Shown here one piece after another: positions 23,283 through 36,200 of a DNA stretch of 64,000 nucleotides. Numbering within the stretch: position 1 is the first letter of the stretch; each line of letters begins with the position of its first letter. The translations under genes were made by a program, and so were the position numbers. This DNA comes from Tyto alba (lineage: Eukaryota; Chordata; Aves; Strigiformes; Tytonidae): contig NW_024881322.1 in NCBI RefSeq assembly GCF_018691265.1, positions 3,658,001-3,722,000 on the forward strand. Reading direction: 5' to 3'. The notes below the pieces were generated by a model, which did not search any database, had not been told where the DNA came from, and saw only the letters and a list, made by a program, of their open reading frames with translations.

Positions 23283-26200
23283 GGGAAATTAATAAAAGTA
23301 GGGAAAGATACAGATTTGTGAATGAAAGCGTCTGTTAATAAGGAAAATAAAACAAATTACTGTTAAGTAATGGTAATAAATTTTCGAAAACACTGCAGAA
23401 AAGGAAAACTGGCTATTGGAGTATATTGAATGGTGTTTCTCCTCTGTTTAGGCCTTAGCTATACAAATAACTAACACTGTATAGGCCTTGGAGTCACAAA
23501 TGATAGTAACTTAAATTGTCTGCTTAAAAACGTCTTTTGTTTTCTGCTGGCGACGAGGCGAGCCGTGTCTGTGAGGATCTCTGCCTAAAAGCCCTTCAGA
23601 GAACTGAGAACTCAGGAGCACCAACGTCCTTCTGCAAGACCAAGCAATGGGAGTCGCTGATGAAGTCCGTGGGGCAACTAATGTCCATTAAGTCGTAAAC
23701 AAGCATGAATATTTATTATGCCCCTCAGTAGTATATCCACAGCTGGGAACTTGCCTTATGTATCACTAAAGGATTTGGCTCGGGGGGCTGTGTTCTTTAT
23801 ATTACACATTCATACGTTCACATCTGAGCATGCAGGTGAAACCCACCGCAGCTTTGGCTAGCAGAGGTTAAAAAAAATCAAGCCTTCCCTCTGCTCTGTC
23901 TGCGTGTCCTGTGGTTGCCGCAGAGGGTGATGATGCTGCAGAGCTTCTGCTTTTCCAGATGAAGCCAGTTAGTTGTGAAGAACGGTAACTCCCCGAACAA
24001 CAAGCGCGCGGTTGATCTGTTCGGCTTTCCCAGATAACGCTTTCCACTAGCTCCCTCAGTAGAAACCATCCTCTTTTGCGTTCAGAAGTATTTTAATTGG
24101 GCAGAAATTCCCAGATGCGTGTCTCCAGGCATATCTGACACCCCTGCCTTCCTCGGAGACAGCTGTTTGCTTTCCAGCTAACCGGCTGAAGAGGGGAATT
24201 CTGCGCGTCCGTGCTTCGAATGGCTCTGACGGGTTCCCGAGGCTACCTAGACGCTGCAGAAGGTCCTTTTCGCTCACAGGATCCACTGTATTTGTGCCAA
24301 AGCTCCTGAACCTCGTTTACAGCTTACGCCTTCCCAGAGCTTGTAAAAGGCTATAAGCAATTCACTGTCCTGAATAGTGGGTCCTTATTCCCCAGCTGTC
24401 ATTCTCGTATTTGAGCACCTCTGTCTTTCTAAATCAAAGTCCTGCTTTTCTTCTCCCTTCACCACCACCAAAAGAATGCAACGTTTCGAGGCTTCTTCTG
24501 GTTATGGATGGCTTTCCGTCTTCATTATGAAAAATGCTGAAGTAAAGCTAAAGGGAATATGCCAATATTATACGCTGTTCTGAGACATTAGCTGCTGGAG
24601 CACTTGTGTGCTCAGCTACACAGCAGATAGCACCGTGCATTTTTCTGCTTAGTGCATTGACTCAATGGTTTTCGATCCAATTAACTTGTTCTGCTATAAA
24701 AAAACCCCTCAGCTCTTCTCGGGTAGAGCAAGGCCTCAGTATATTTCATTTGTTTCCTAAGCCGACAAACGCGTGGGTGAATAACAGCGCGAGGGCGATA
24801 GGTGAAGTACGAGAGGCTGTGGGTTCCTCGGTAGACAGCATGATGAGAACTTATTTTTATGATTTTTCCCTGGGAAGCTAGTGCTTCGCATTTACCCTTT
24901 TTGTTTCTCAAAAACAAAAGAACAATAGCTATCCTGGTTAGCAGGGCTATTGTCTCTCTATGCCAAATAAATGAAATCTTGTTGCTTACGTGAGAGTCTG
25001 AGGCATTTCTCTGCATTCTGCTCCTTCTCCTTTGTGTCGCTCTGCTGAGGTTTCTCGCGTTTATTCCCTTCTCTCCAGTATTTTTCACACCCGTTCCTCT
25101 CATCTTTCTTTTGTCCTCTCTTCGTACCCCGTTGCTGGTCTGAATTTGAAATGGTGTAGTTTGTACTAAAGGCAACCCCATCATTTAAAGGGTGTTGAAA
25201 TCATAACTGTGTCAAGATCGCATCGGAACTTAAATGTGTTAAAACATTAACTGTTAAAACATTCTAACAATGCTAAAATCTGGACATGACTGGCCAGATC
25301 TTCAGAGACACCTAACAAGCATTAAAATAGCTCTGAAGATACGGGCCAACTTCCACCTAGTTGGAAAATCTCTATTTGGCAGCATTTGTCTGTCCTTGAC
25401 TAACTGCCCAGCCACTGCAGCTAAAGTATGCATTAAAAATACCTTTTTTTTTCTTCTTTTTTTTCCCCCCCTTATATTTCAGTGGAAAATAGGACACGGG
25501 GGCAGAAGACTGCACCTGAGTCATTCTCTAGCATCTGCTTCCAATGTCGGGATGTGCTTTCCACTGTCCATACTTGGAAGCTTCGTTTGCTTGAAGGAAA
25601 GCATCTGCTTTCCGCCAGCAGCGCTACAGGACAAACAGAACGGTGTTCCTGCCAAAAGCAATACAGCTGGAAAAGCCAGGGGTCTGGAGGTTAAAAGCTT
25701 TGTTAAATAGAACCAGGTACAGTAATTGTGGGTTTGGGGATATTTCACTGTAATTTTAGAGGCAAACATTCACATAAGGAGCTCTCCCCTATACCACCTG
25801 CGTGAAATGGTCCAGCAGCCAGATACTGTTTGCCCTGCTATGTTGAGCACTAAGCTCTGCAGGGCTCGTCAACAGAAGTCCCTGAGTAGCTGGTGCAAGT
25901 CTCTGAATGTGCACAGGTAATAATAAACCTACAGGACTGAACTTCTGTTGTCGTTGTTGCTGTTTTGCACCTAAGGACCCAGAAAACATTTCCATCTCCA
26001 GTCTTTCTATACCAAAAAGCTCCGCGGACATAAAATGTCAAGGCAGTGAGTGGTTCATCGCTTCAAGTTCTGCACAGTATTTTCTAGGGATTAAAGACTT
26101 CAAGCTCTCCCTGTCCCAGTGCACCCGAGAATCCCCTTCCTTCTTTATTTGTTAAAAAAGAGGCAGGAGACACAGCATTGCATCCTGCTTGGATCTTTGC

Positions 26201-29200
26201 CTCCCACGCTCAAGAATTTGACTAGTAAATCAATGTACAAAGGGAGTGCTTCCAACAGGTCTATCCACAGGGAAAGGCTTCAGCAAGACCTTGATGCTGG
26301 TGCAGCCTTTGGGGATTTCACATTTGTCAAATAGTGCCAGATAAATCAAAGAGGAAGGTTTTGCTGTTGTTTTTTAGCTCACTGTTAGCAACTCATTCAT
26401 TACACTCAGAGGAATATCCATCTTTTTTTTTTGGCTTTCAACACAACTGTACTCGATGGACAACTGTGCCACTTAAGTCCAGTCACTTTAGCCCTGATTT
26501 GTGCTTCTTTCCCCCCCCTCCGCCTTCATTTTTCCTCTTGAGAGCACAAACTTCTAAATTTGCCTCAGATTCCAAATTTGCCATGCCTGCTCTTGCATAC
26601 TGACTCTCACTCAACCGTATATCTGTCATTGGATCCATTAGTAAGTACAGTAGTAAGTTCAACTTTCTGCATGCGTTGCTGAGCTTCCTGTATGGTATGC
26701 TGGATCTTGAGCAGGGTAGAAGGTTGGGGAGCAAAGAAGTAGTAAGTGTTGTCCCCATAGTATAAATCATTGGGAACTGGCTTGCTCAGCATATTAATTC
26801 AAGCTCCTGACACCCCCTCCTCCACCCATCCATCTCCCCTACAGCAGGGTCACCTTGAGTTTAAAGATGTGCTTGTTAGGATGTGATAGGATCCAGAGGG
26901 GAACAGAGGTAGCCTCCCCTACGCACATGTGCAAGTGAAATCTATGGATCTTGTAGGTGTGCATCTTCACATCTCTATGCCCTTCAAGGGCTGGCTTTGG
27001 GAAGCAGAGATCTTGCACTCAGCTGATATTACTTTTAACCCGAGAGACAGAACCAGGCTGAGGGATCGATCTCCTACTCTCCATTCCCAGAGAGAAGTAA
27101 ACCCCTACTGTCTTGCCTTAGAGCACCGATCTCTGCAGGCAACTGATGCAAAGGTGTCATTTTTAGACGTGCTAAATAAAGTTTTTTTCACTCCTATTGA
27201 TAGAGTCTCCCAGAACACCTTTATGCTTAAGCCTTGCTCTAGTTTTCCTACTACCTGGTATGCAGCTGAAACTAGATGACCTTTCTTTTCATTTTTTGTT
27301 TTGTTTTTCTGTGCATTCTGATTCATTCCTTCTTCCTTTCAGAAATTCTGGCTGAAAATCATCCATTTCTAACCACATAGTGGGATTTAGCACCACAAGG
27401 ACTTTTAGCACCTTTGCCTCCCAATGACTGCATCTCTAAAACCAGTTTCCTCTTCCAGACTTCTCCAATCTCTCTCTATTCACCATCTGTTCAATCAGAT
27501 TTCTTGTTAGGCTAAGTACCTGTGTTGGCTTCAATCTCTGATGGTGACAGCGAGGCAATTGCCCTCCAGGATGGGCTCAAGGCCAGAAGAAGCAAATGTC
27601 TGTTCTTCTCCCCCTGACTCTACTGTTACCCTGTCACAGCTTTCAAACTTGATGCCTACCATTAAGAATGGTCTCAATCCAGACTTTGTCCCACAAAGAA
27701 GTGACTTCAGTGTCTGCATGTTGGATTTATGCAAAAAAAACGATGCTGGAGTAGTATTACAGGCTCTCAAACTCACCTTCAATGAAACGTCCCACCAGAT
27801 CACTTTGCCCTTCAGGAAAAACTTGGCAGAATAGATGTGTCTTGTAAACATGCTCTGCAGGTCAAGAAATGCAAACTCTGAGCAGCTGGAGGTAGAAAGC
27901 AGGTGCCAACATTATGGGCTAATAATTGCAAATGTTTTGTTGTTAGCCTCCCGTTTCCTGACACTGCTGCTGCTCCCATACCTCGCTTCGCATTTATCCT
28001 CTCCGCACAGTTAACTCGGCTGTAACTCAGAAGTCCACCCCACCTTCGTTCTTGTTCACATCCGCAAGATCCTTTTACTCAGCTGGGGGAGTGCTTTTAA
28101 CCTCAAGAGGTGGTATACGCTAAAGCTTAAGGGAGAACGACTTGTCAGCTGCTAACGCTTCCCCACAGCTGTGTAAACTCTGGGCGCAGGCAGCTGTTCC
28201 CCTCCAGATCTGGCTGCGGGAGCTGGGAAGCCCGGCACCCTCTGCTATTCGCTGCCAGCCCCCAGTTCAGCCCCTAAACCGGGACGTGTGAGTGTCCCCG
28301 AAGATGCTGCCGCACCGCGATGGCTGACCTTGTGCCGGGAAGGCTGAAGCGCTTGTGTAGCCTCTTCAGAGGGACACTCGTATCTGCCATCTCTGCGGCT
28401 GGCTGCAAACAGACAATCATCTACATCTTAAAGCTATCTGCATCCAAGTGCTGCCTGTCCCCTTCTGCCTCCCTGTCATTCCCTGGGGGACCTGGAGAGA
28501 CCCGCTTCTCCCTCAGGGCCATGCAATGTAATTAATTCCCTGAGCACCCGCAAACTGTGACCCTCGGAAAAGGGCACATGCCCTCAGATGATTTTGTGTT
28601 ACGGGCAGCACTAATCCTGACCCACATTCAGGTGCTGCCTCTGTCCTGCAGCTGCTCTGATCAAGGCGGGTCAGTTCCAGAGGTATAAATTGAATGCCAA
28701 GAGAGAAAAGTGGAAATATTTCTGCGCTGTCCTTAGCGGGAAACAGGGACAGTACATGCAAAGATAATACGCTCCTTTATGAGAGTGAATGAACAAGCAA
28801 GCAGCCATGCAGGGCGATAATCAAAATTTCTGGTTCGTGTGAGTATTTATTGTGGTTATAATTGCGTTTCCTGTAGGGAAAGCTGTCAGGTGGACTCAGA
28901 GGAAGCTTTTGCTACCTTGCATCGTGCGGTTCCTCCAGATTCAGGTTACAGGATGAGGCTGGTGCACGCTCGGGGGGACGTGTGAGAGGTTGGAGTCTCA
29001 GATCCCGGCTTCTCTGCAAAGTCTCTGGGAAGATGAGATGACCCGTGAAGAGGCCTTTCCCCTCCTCACCGCTCCACGAGGGAGCCAAGGAAGGAGAAGC
29101 TCGTGCCTGGGCAGCTTTCCCTGGCAGTGGGAGTGGGCGGCTCTCTCCTCTCCTTAGTGGGACCCTGATGGTACCCGTGCCGTCCTTCGTAAATGTGGAC

Positions 29201-30174
29201 TTACAAAAGCAGCCCATCACTCACACCAGGGCCCGAAGCCCCTCTCCTGTGCTGCTGGGAAAACAAACAGCTGAAACCCTTTGGGTGAGAGCCTCCTCCC
29301 AGAAAATGCGCCCCAAGGAGCCGCGCGTTTCTCGGAGGCTGTTCGGTGTCCCTCCGCGGCGTGCCTCCTCTCTGTGCCCAGAAGGGCCCGGCGCCTGCTG
29401 GTGTAAATCCTTCCCAGTACACCTCCACCACGGGAGCTATAAATAGGCTGGGGGATAAGACAAAAGGACGCTTTCTTAAAAAGGAGGATACCACGGGTAC
29501 TGTTTGCAGGAGCGGGAACTTTAAAGGGAAGGCAGGGATTCGGGGAGATTTTTTAAAGCTGTTGATTTGGCTGATGCTGTAGGTCTCAGAGAGGGGAACA
29601 CTGTCACTCTGAGGATCTTTTCCCTTTTTCGCTTTACTAAAGCAGGGTGTTGTCTCTCCTTTCAAATAAAACTCCCATACATTTACGATGATGGATGGCT
29701 GCTGGGAAGAGAAGTTTGTATATATTCTGTTTGCTAGCTGCAGAGCAGTGGAGTTGCGTTGAGGCTGACAGCCCCTTTTGTGAACCACTGCCTGGCAGTA
29801 CAGATGCTCATTTGTTTAAATAAAAGCAGCCAAGGGGCTTGTGTGGTCTCCGCAGTGCAGACCCTACCCTTCCTCGGTGTTTCACAGCTACCGGCCTTTG
29901 GATGCTACCGCAAGCTGGAGAAGTAAAAATAAGGAAGGAGGGAGCGAGCCTCAGGAAGCCAAATCAAATGGCGGTAGCAGCATCTCAGGAAGCTGGCCCA
30001 AGGTGGTGGGGTGCAGGGCAGGTGAAGAAGATCAGAAGCGTAGGAAATCAGGGAAACAGATGTGGCCATGCCAGGCTTCGGGGAGTGAGCTCCTGAGATG
30101 CGGGGCCGGCATTCCCATGCGTTCCCATCTGGCGGTGAAGGAAATTATGTAAAGTGGAGGGGCCAGAGGCCCCC

Positions 30175-30210
30175 TTTCTTTTTTTTTTTTTTCTTTTTTT
30201 TTTTTTTTCT
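30175..30210 (+). repeat. T-rich tract
   Basis: Nearly pure T interrupted by single C, directly before a TATA-containing AT-rich patch. It could be the reverse of an old poly-A tail on the minus strand, but no element body was recognised. Confidence 0.8.
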
Positions 30211-30229
30211 TCCAATTCTTTTCTCCCCT

Positions 30230-30365
30230 CACTTCCCATGATGCAATTAAACAGCCATTGCTGACATCATCATGTATGCACGCTGAATGCAGCCATTGTG
30301 TCTCGGCTGCGGTGCTGTACTATATATAGATTAGTTGCCAATCTCTGCTATGTATCAGCAGGGAA
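30230..30365 (+). promoter_or_regulatory. Candidate regulatory patch with TATA box and repeated CAGCCATTG
   Basis: The sequence holds CAGCCATTG twice (30252-30260 and 30290-30298), the AP-1/CRE-like TGACATCATC (30262-30271) and TATATATA (30321-30328). The second CAGCCATTG is followed by TG, giving a SOX-like CCATTGTG. The density of motifs suggests an enhancer or a cryptic plus-strand promoter, but no downstream exon is recognisable. This call rests on motifs only. Confidence 0.25.
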
Positions 30366-31704
30366 GACACCCAAGGAATTAAGTGAGCAGTTGCACTGCA
30401 GGACTCCTGGCTTTTGTCCTGCGGCCCCAAGACACAACGGACCGTACAGTGGAACTAGAAATAATCAAAGATAAGTGATTTGGAGACCGAGCCAGGAAAC
30501 TTTTGAAGGATTGATTTGCAGCAGTGGTAGGAAAACAGCCTTCTAGGTTGTGGTGCATGAAGCAGAATGACAATTTGACCCACACATTTTGCTAGCTTCT
30601 TTTACGTAAAAATAAATGGTCAGTCAGTAATCTTCCCATGCCAGTCTCTATGCAGCATTAGATAGCTGCAGATCCTGCTTCCTTGGCCTTAGGTAGATGG
30701 AGGGAAAACATCCACCTGGGAATTGTGGGTTTGGTCTTCTGGGCACCTGAGGGGACACAGTCGGTGACCTCCCCGCTGCGGGCGGTAAATGCATGCTGTA
30801 ATCCATTGCCCAGAGACCAAGCAAGGAGCCAGTGCCTGTCTTGGCACGGCCAGTGGCATGAGAGGGGGAGTGTTTGGGAAGGAGCACTGCTACATCTGCA
30901 GCCACCATGTACCAGGGAACCTCTTCCATGCTGAGCCTGTTCAAGTGATCTTGCCAGCACCAGGTTAGGGAAATTTGGTCTTGAGCATTTCAAAGGGCAG
31001 GATTTTCTTTTGCAGCAAGACAGCTCTCTGTTAGCCCCTTCTGACTCCCTCCCACCTGGCCCTCTGGCAGGAGGTGACAGAAGGGGGCTGAGCCAATCTA
31101 ACAGTTCAACACTTCAGGAAGGGGCAAGTCCTGCTCCTTCTCTCCAGCTCCTGCTCTTTGCTGCTTGTCCCTGGACACGCCGGGCAGCTGACAGCAGGGG
31201 CTGATGAGTGCTCGAGCAGAGGAGGTGGTGGGACCAGGGAGCTGGACAAGCATGAGAGGGGGTCCTTGGAGGTAAGCAAACCCTCCCTGTTCAGCATCAA
31301 GCTGTTAGTTTGACTCAGACAACAGACAATTTGAGGGTGTAAATTGACCCTGAGAGGAAAGCTTTGATGTTTGAGGGTTTTTTTCTGTTTTGTTGACTTC
31401 ACTCCAGGCCAAATTCCAACTAAACTGGCCACTAGCAGCTTTCTCAATCATTTCATGAAGTCCCATACCAAGGTGATGAGACTGAGCGTTGCCTCAGCCC
31501 CAGGCACTCACCTTCCTGCCCTCACGCAGCCCTTGGGCCAGTCACAGCGTCCCTGTTCCTCAGAGGTGTTCAGGTCTTCACTCAGTAAATGAGGATTTTT
31601 TGTTGCTCTGGTTCCTGCTAGGCATTTAAGAACGAGCCAGGTAAAAATGTTTATTTCTTGTAGTTCCTGCAAGAGTGGCTGTTACATTGATAGAAGGCGG
31701 AGAA

Positions 31705-33220
31705 AATGGTACCAGGGTGGTTTTAAAAATCTTCAGGGATGGAGGTTCCCCAGCCTCTCTGTGCCCCTGCTCCCATGTCTGACCCCCCTCTCACAACAAA
31801 GAAGGTTTTCCCTTACGTCCAGGTAGGATTTCCCTTCCTACTACTCGTGTCTGCTGCCTCTTCTCCTTCCAGTCTTCTCAGGCTAAATAAACCCAGTTCC
31901 CTTAGCTTTTCTTCACACATCACACCCCAGCCCTCCAACCATCTTCGTGACCCTCGACTGCACTTGCTCTAGTATATCCATGTATTTATTGCACTGGGAA
32001 CCCCAAACTGGACACAGTACCCCAGGTGCAGTCTCACTACTGCTAAAAAACAGGGAAAAGATAACTTCCCTTAATCTGCTGATTACACACTTGCTGATCC
32101 AACCCAGGCTGGAGTTAGCCTTCATCCCTGCGAGAGCACACTGCTGGGTCATGTTCAACCCGTTGCTCACTGGGCCCCTCAGGTCCTTTTCTGCAGAGCT
32201 GCTGCCCAGGCAGTAGGTCCCCACTGTTACAGTGAGCTGTTACAGATGAGGTGGAGGACTTTGCGTCCGTCCATCCTGATCTTCATGAGGTGCCTGTTGC
32301 CCCATTTCTCCAGCTTGTCCAGGTCCCTCTGAACGGTAGCCCTGCTCTCCGGGGTAACGGCTTCCTCCTGCTTTGACACTGTCTGTGAACTTGCTGGGGA
32401 AATGTTGTCTCCCATCGTGCAGGTCATGGGTGATACTGGTGTAAACCTGTTCTGGTCTCAGTATTGACCCCAAAACTCACTACTCATAACTGGCTGCCTG
32501 GCGGACTCTGAATCCGTGACCACTCCCTCTGGAGCCTAAGCATCCAGACAGTTTTTCACCCGCTTTCTAGTCCATCCACGCAGCTCGTACCGTGATCCTC
32601 TCTTTGACTACAAGAATGTTGTGGGAGACTGTGGTGAAAACCTTACTAAAGCCAAGGAAAGGGACATCCACTGCCCTCCTTGCCCTTGCAGAGCAGGTCA
32701 CTTATTCCATCAGGAGGGCAGGCGGGCTGGCCAGGTGCACTTTGCCCTTGGAGAACCCACGCTGGCTATTCCTAATCACTCCCCTCTCCTTTGTGACATG
32801 GACACAGAGCCCCTCAGGACTTGCTTCATAATTCTCCCAGGCACTGGGTTGAGTCTGACCAACTGGTTCTTCCCCATATCCTCCTTTCTGCCTTTTTTTT
32901 TTTGAAGGCAGGAATCTTTCTCCAGTCATTAGGGACCACTCCTGTTTGCTATGACCTTTCAGAGAGGAGAGAGCGTGGCCTCGCAGTGACACTGGCCATC
33001 AACCCCAGCACCCTCGGGCGCATCCCACTCTGGTCCCATGGATTTGTGTGCATGCAGCTTACCTCTGTGGTCCTCAGCTTGACCCCCCTGTACTGTGGAG
33101 AGTGCCTGTCTCCCCTGGTCTGTGGAACTGGGCTGAGACCTTGCCGATAAGAGTGAGGCAAAGGCACTGAGTGAGGCTTCTCCGAGTCCATCGTCAGGTC
33201 TCAGCTAGGTAGGAAGCTGC
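31705..33220 (-). mobile_element. CR1 LINE fragment, ORF2 C-terminal half, inactive
   Basis: Read on the minus strand, this block follows the 3' half of CR1 ORF2, the chicken-repeat-1 non-LTR retrotransposon of birds and other reptiles. Order from 33220 leftwards: the segment before the palm (with EWSLMTGERFLPSKKK, about 32880-32950), RT motif A (about 32620-32670), the motif C region (about 32380-32420), then the C-terminal stretch with SSSAEKDL and MTQQCALAGMKANS (about 32090-32220) and YMDILEQVQSRVTKM (about 31940-31990). The 3' UTR and terminal repeats are missing on the left. Multiple frameshifts and stops show it is old. The boundaries are approximate, because similarity fades at both ends. 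Confidence 0.93.
31913..32992 (-). pseudogene. Broken CR1 reverse-transcriptase reading frame
   Basis: The frame shifts several times across this span, with the best pieces at 32702-32992, 32240-32473 and 31913-32224. Motif A reads LGFSKVFTTV where CR1 elements normally have LDFSKAFDTV. The motif C region reads KFTDSVK where FADDTK is usual. The catalytic aspartates are therefore lost in addition to the frameshifts, so the copy cannot encode an active enzyme. The family consensus is from general knowledge of CR1. Confidence 0.88.
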
Positions 33221-36200
33221 GTGCCAGGGCACATCACAGCTTGGTGGGGTCGGTGCCCAACCCGTATGCAAGCCAGGAATTTAGATGTCATTTAAGTACA
33301 GAGCAGCTCGTTACGGATCTTGCCCGACCAGATGAACTCTGCCTTTCTCTCAGACAGCAGCTAAAGCTGCTGCTGTGGAGTAAAAACATCCCAGTTTATA
33401 TGGACTACAAGTTGGCATGGCACCAGGTCTGTCCCCAGCACCCAGCCCTGTGTGCACCTGATGGTAGGGGACAGCAGAGTGGTCCCCAGCACAACTCCAA
33501 GCTTTTCAGCATGTTTCTAAGTCCGGATTTGGGGCAGATTAATGCCTTTCACTAGCAGTGGTATGTGTCCGTGTGCATTGCATTTTCCATCATGGCTAGG
33601 TGTGCTTTGCACTTACCCAAGCAGAGAGAAGAAACAATATCACATTTTATGTCTCACCAACCAAATCCAAACAGGACAGTGCATGAGCTGATGCTAAGGG
33701 CAGACCTCAAGTCAGGCATCACTCAGCAGATCAAACACAGACCTGGTGGAAGTTGATGGATGTACAAAGCCGCCTTCAAGTAAGGTAAAAGGAGCACGTG
33801 AAGATCCCTGGGCAGCGTGATCACTACTACTCTAGAAGCCACCACTCACGGCATCACAGCAAGCATTGCCCAGCCTGGAAAACAGCAGCCCAGCGAAGCC
33901 CCAAATACTGCTTATGGGGGACAACACAGGACAGTGACAGTTAATGACTGCAAATGAAGTTGCAGAACTTTTGCAGTTTGACCAATGACCAATCCATGGT
34001 ATTATAGTCTATTTTTCAAACAATTGAAAAAAACCCACTGTGTTTGGTTTACACACGTTCCTCAAGTGGAAGAAGAAGACACATTATCCTACACCATTGC
34101 TGTTAGTAGCCTGATGTGTTTCCGTTGCTGCTGGTACTTGATAGTCCTTTTACCTGCAGGTATATTGCAGAGTGAATGAGAGGTACAAATCTGGATATGA
34201 GAATCTGGTCCAGCTGAAGTTCTTCTGATGCAGCTATCTTCACCAGTAAAAAAATAAGCAGCATCAGAGCAGACAGGAAATATTGTTGTATTTCTGTAGG
34301 TACAAGGGAATGATTTGTATTTTCTGGATGCAATCAGTATTTCTACTTGGTAATAGCTATGCTGGAACCAATCGTCTTTCAGTCATTGTCTTTTTAAATC
34401 CCAGATATGGAAAACCTGTATTTTTTAAATTGATTTTTTTTTTTAATCTTTTCTTGATACAGCACCCTAAAAGTTTCCACCTAACTGTGTAATTATATTT
34501 TGTTTTTAAGACAAAAATGTTTTAAACTTCCCATAATGTTAAACAGCTCTCAAAGATATTTTGATTACTGCCAAAAGCATGGCTGGGGGATGACTGGCTA
34601 CAGGACTGTCAAAACAAAACTCCCAGAACACTGAGCTCTCCTAGGAAACTGGTCATCTCAGGAAGATCAAAACACCCAACCCCGACAGTGGGAGCTGATA
34701 GTTGAGGCAGCATCTGCCCTGCCTTGACTGTCCTTGGGCACCTTGCCACGTTGGCCCTGGCAGGTAGCCGTTCTGAACTGAGTTCATATATTTGTCTTTT
34801 AGGATGAAGTTTTGTTAGACTTTTATTCTCTGACTGTGCAGATCCGAAAGTTAGGAGAAAACCTGATAAAAACTGTAGTTCCTCAGCAGCGGAACAGAAG
34901 AGCACTACCTTTTCACAAGTGCTGATTCTCTTCCCACATGGTTGACTGAGGGTGTCTCCAAAAACCCATAAATAGCTATCTGATCCCAGCAACAGTGATC
35001 TGCAAAGCTATGAAGCCGTCTCTGCTTTTCAAGTTTCTGATGCAAGCACCTTGCGTAATACCTCAGGCTTCCAGGCATAGGAACCATGGCCAGCCCGTAA
35101 GGCTGAATGCATATCTTATCCACCTTGAGGCCAAAATAGCCTGACCTTTAGATGATCTTCAGAAGATGATGAATAATGTATTGCATCTCCCAGAAGGCTG
35201 ATTTCTGCCCATACAGTAACTGACAGGTTTCCTGACATCAACCAACTGTGTCAGCCTGTTTCTTTTTGAAAAAGGTTATTGAGGGAAAAATCTGTAAGGT
35301 GGAGGAAGGACCGCTTCAAAAAGAAGTCAAAAACTATTTCAACCATCAAATGGGAGTGACCCTTGGGACAACCCTGCCATCACACAGTGCCTGCAGCGTT
35401 GGGAATCTCCTGAGCACAATAAAATCTATTAAAGAAGAAACATCAGCAGGGCTAGAGAGAGACAGCAGGAACCGAGGGTGAGGAGAACACTTTCGAGGAG
35501 TTAATGAGCGTTGCATTGGTGTTTGTGGGTAAGCAGACCTGTGAGCAAGGGCATATATTTATGAGATCATTTAGAAATTCCCAAAGAAGCTCTCTTCATT
35601 GGCAAACAGCAGCACCGAGCCAGCACTGACACACACACTAGCTGCTCTGAGAGATAATTTAGATGTCACTCGTTACCGAAAAGGCATTACAGGATAAAGT
35701 CCAAGTCCTTTGGTTCAAAGAAATCTCTAGGACTGCTTCAACATAGCTGCTTGCCATCTCTGGCTGTTCCCGCTGGGCTGGGACTGTCCCCAGGAGCCCA
35801 GGCGTCCCGGCACGAGCCGCGTCTCGGCAAAAGCATCTCTGTGGAAGGGGGACTCCCCACGGGTTGTGGACCAGCACACTCCCATGCAAAGAAAGACTCG
35901 TCTCCCTCTGTTCTCCCTTCTCCCCGTGTTGTGTTGCCATTAAAAAGGCCCAGAAACAGCAGCCTTCTGTCATGAGTCACCAAAGTGACTTTAAAGCCCG
36001 GAGGGAATATTTAAAGTGATTTAATGCTTAGAAGCTTACACCTGTTTGGGGACAGGTAAATCTCCTAAGCCCTGCTCGGGTGCTTTTGAAAATGCTGTAC
36101 TGTGCCAATGAGCCACAGGCATGTTTGCAGGGTAAGAACGACGCTGCTCGAGTTTCCCCTGATTTTCTGGGCTAGACCAATTTCTGGGAGCAAGCCCTGA

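Larger units (their letters stand above)
22991..31704. other. Intergenic, no supported gene
   Basis: About 8.7 kb upstream of TRIM71. I see no recognisable exon. Short open frames are at background length. Two minus-strand frames (26607-26792 and 27531-27851) look somewhat protein-like but have no family I recognise, and the intron that would be needed between putative exons in the second is only 65 bases. Locally GC-rich patches occur near 28200-28330 and 28900-29440. Confidence 0.6.
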
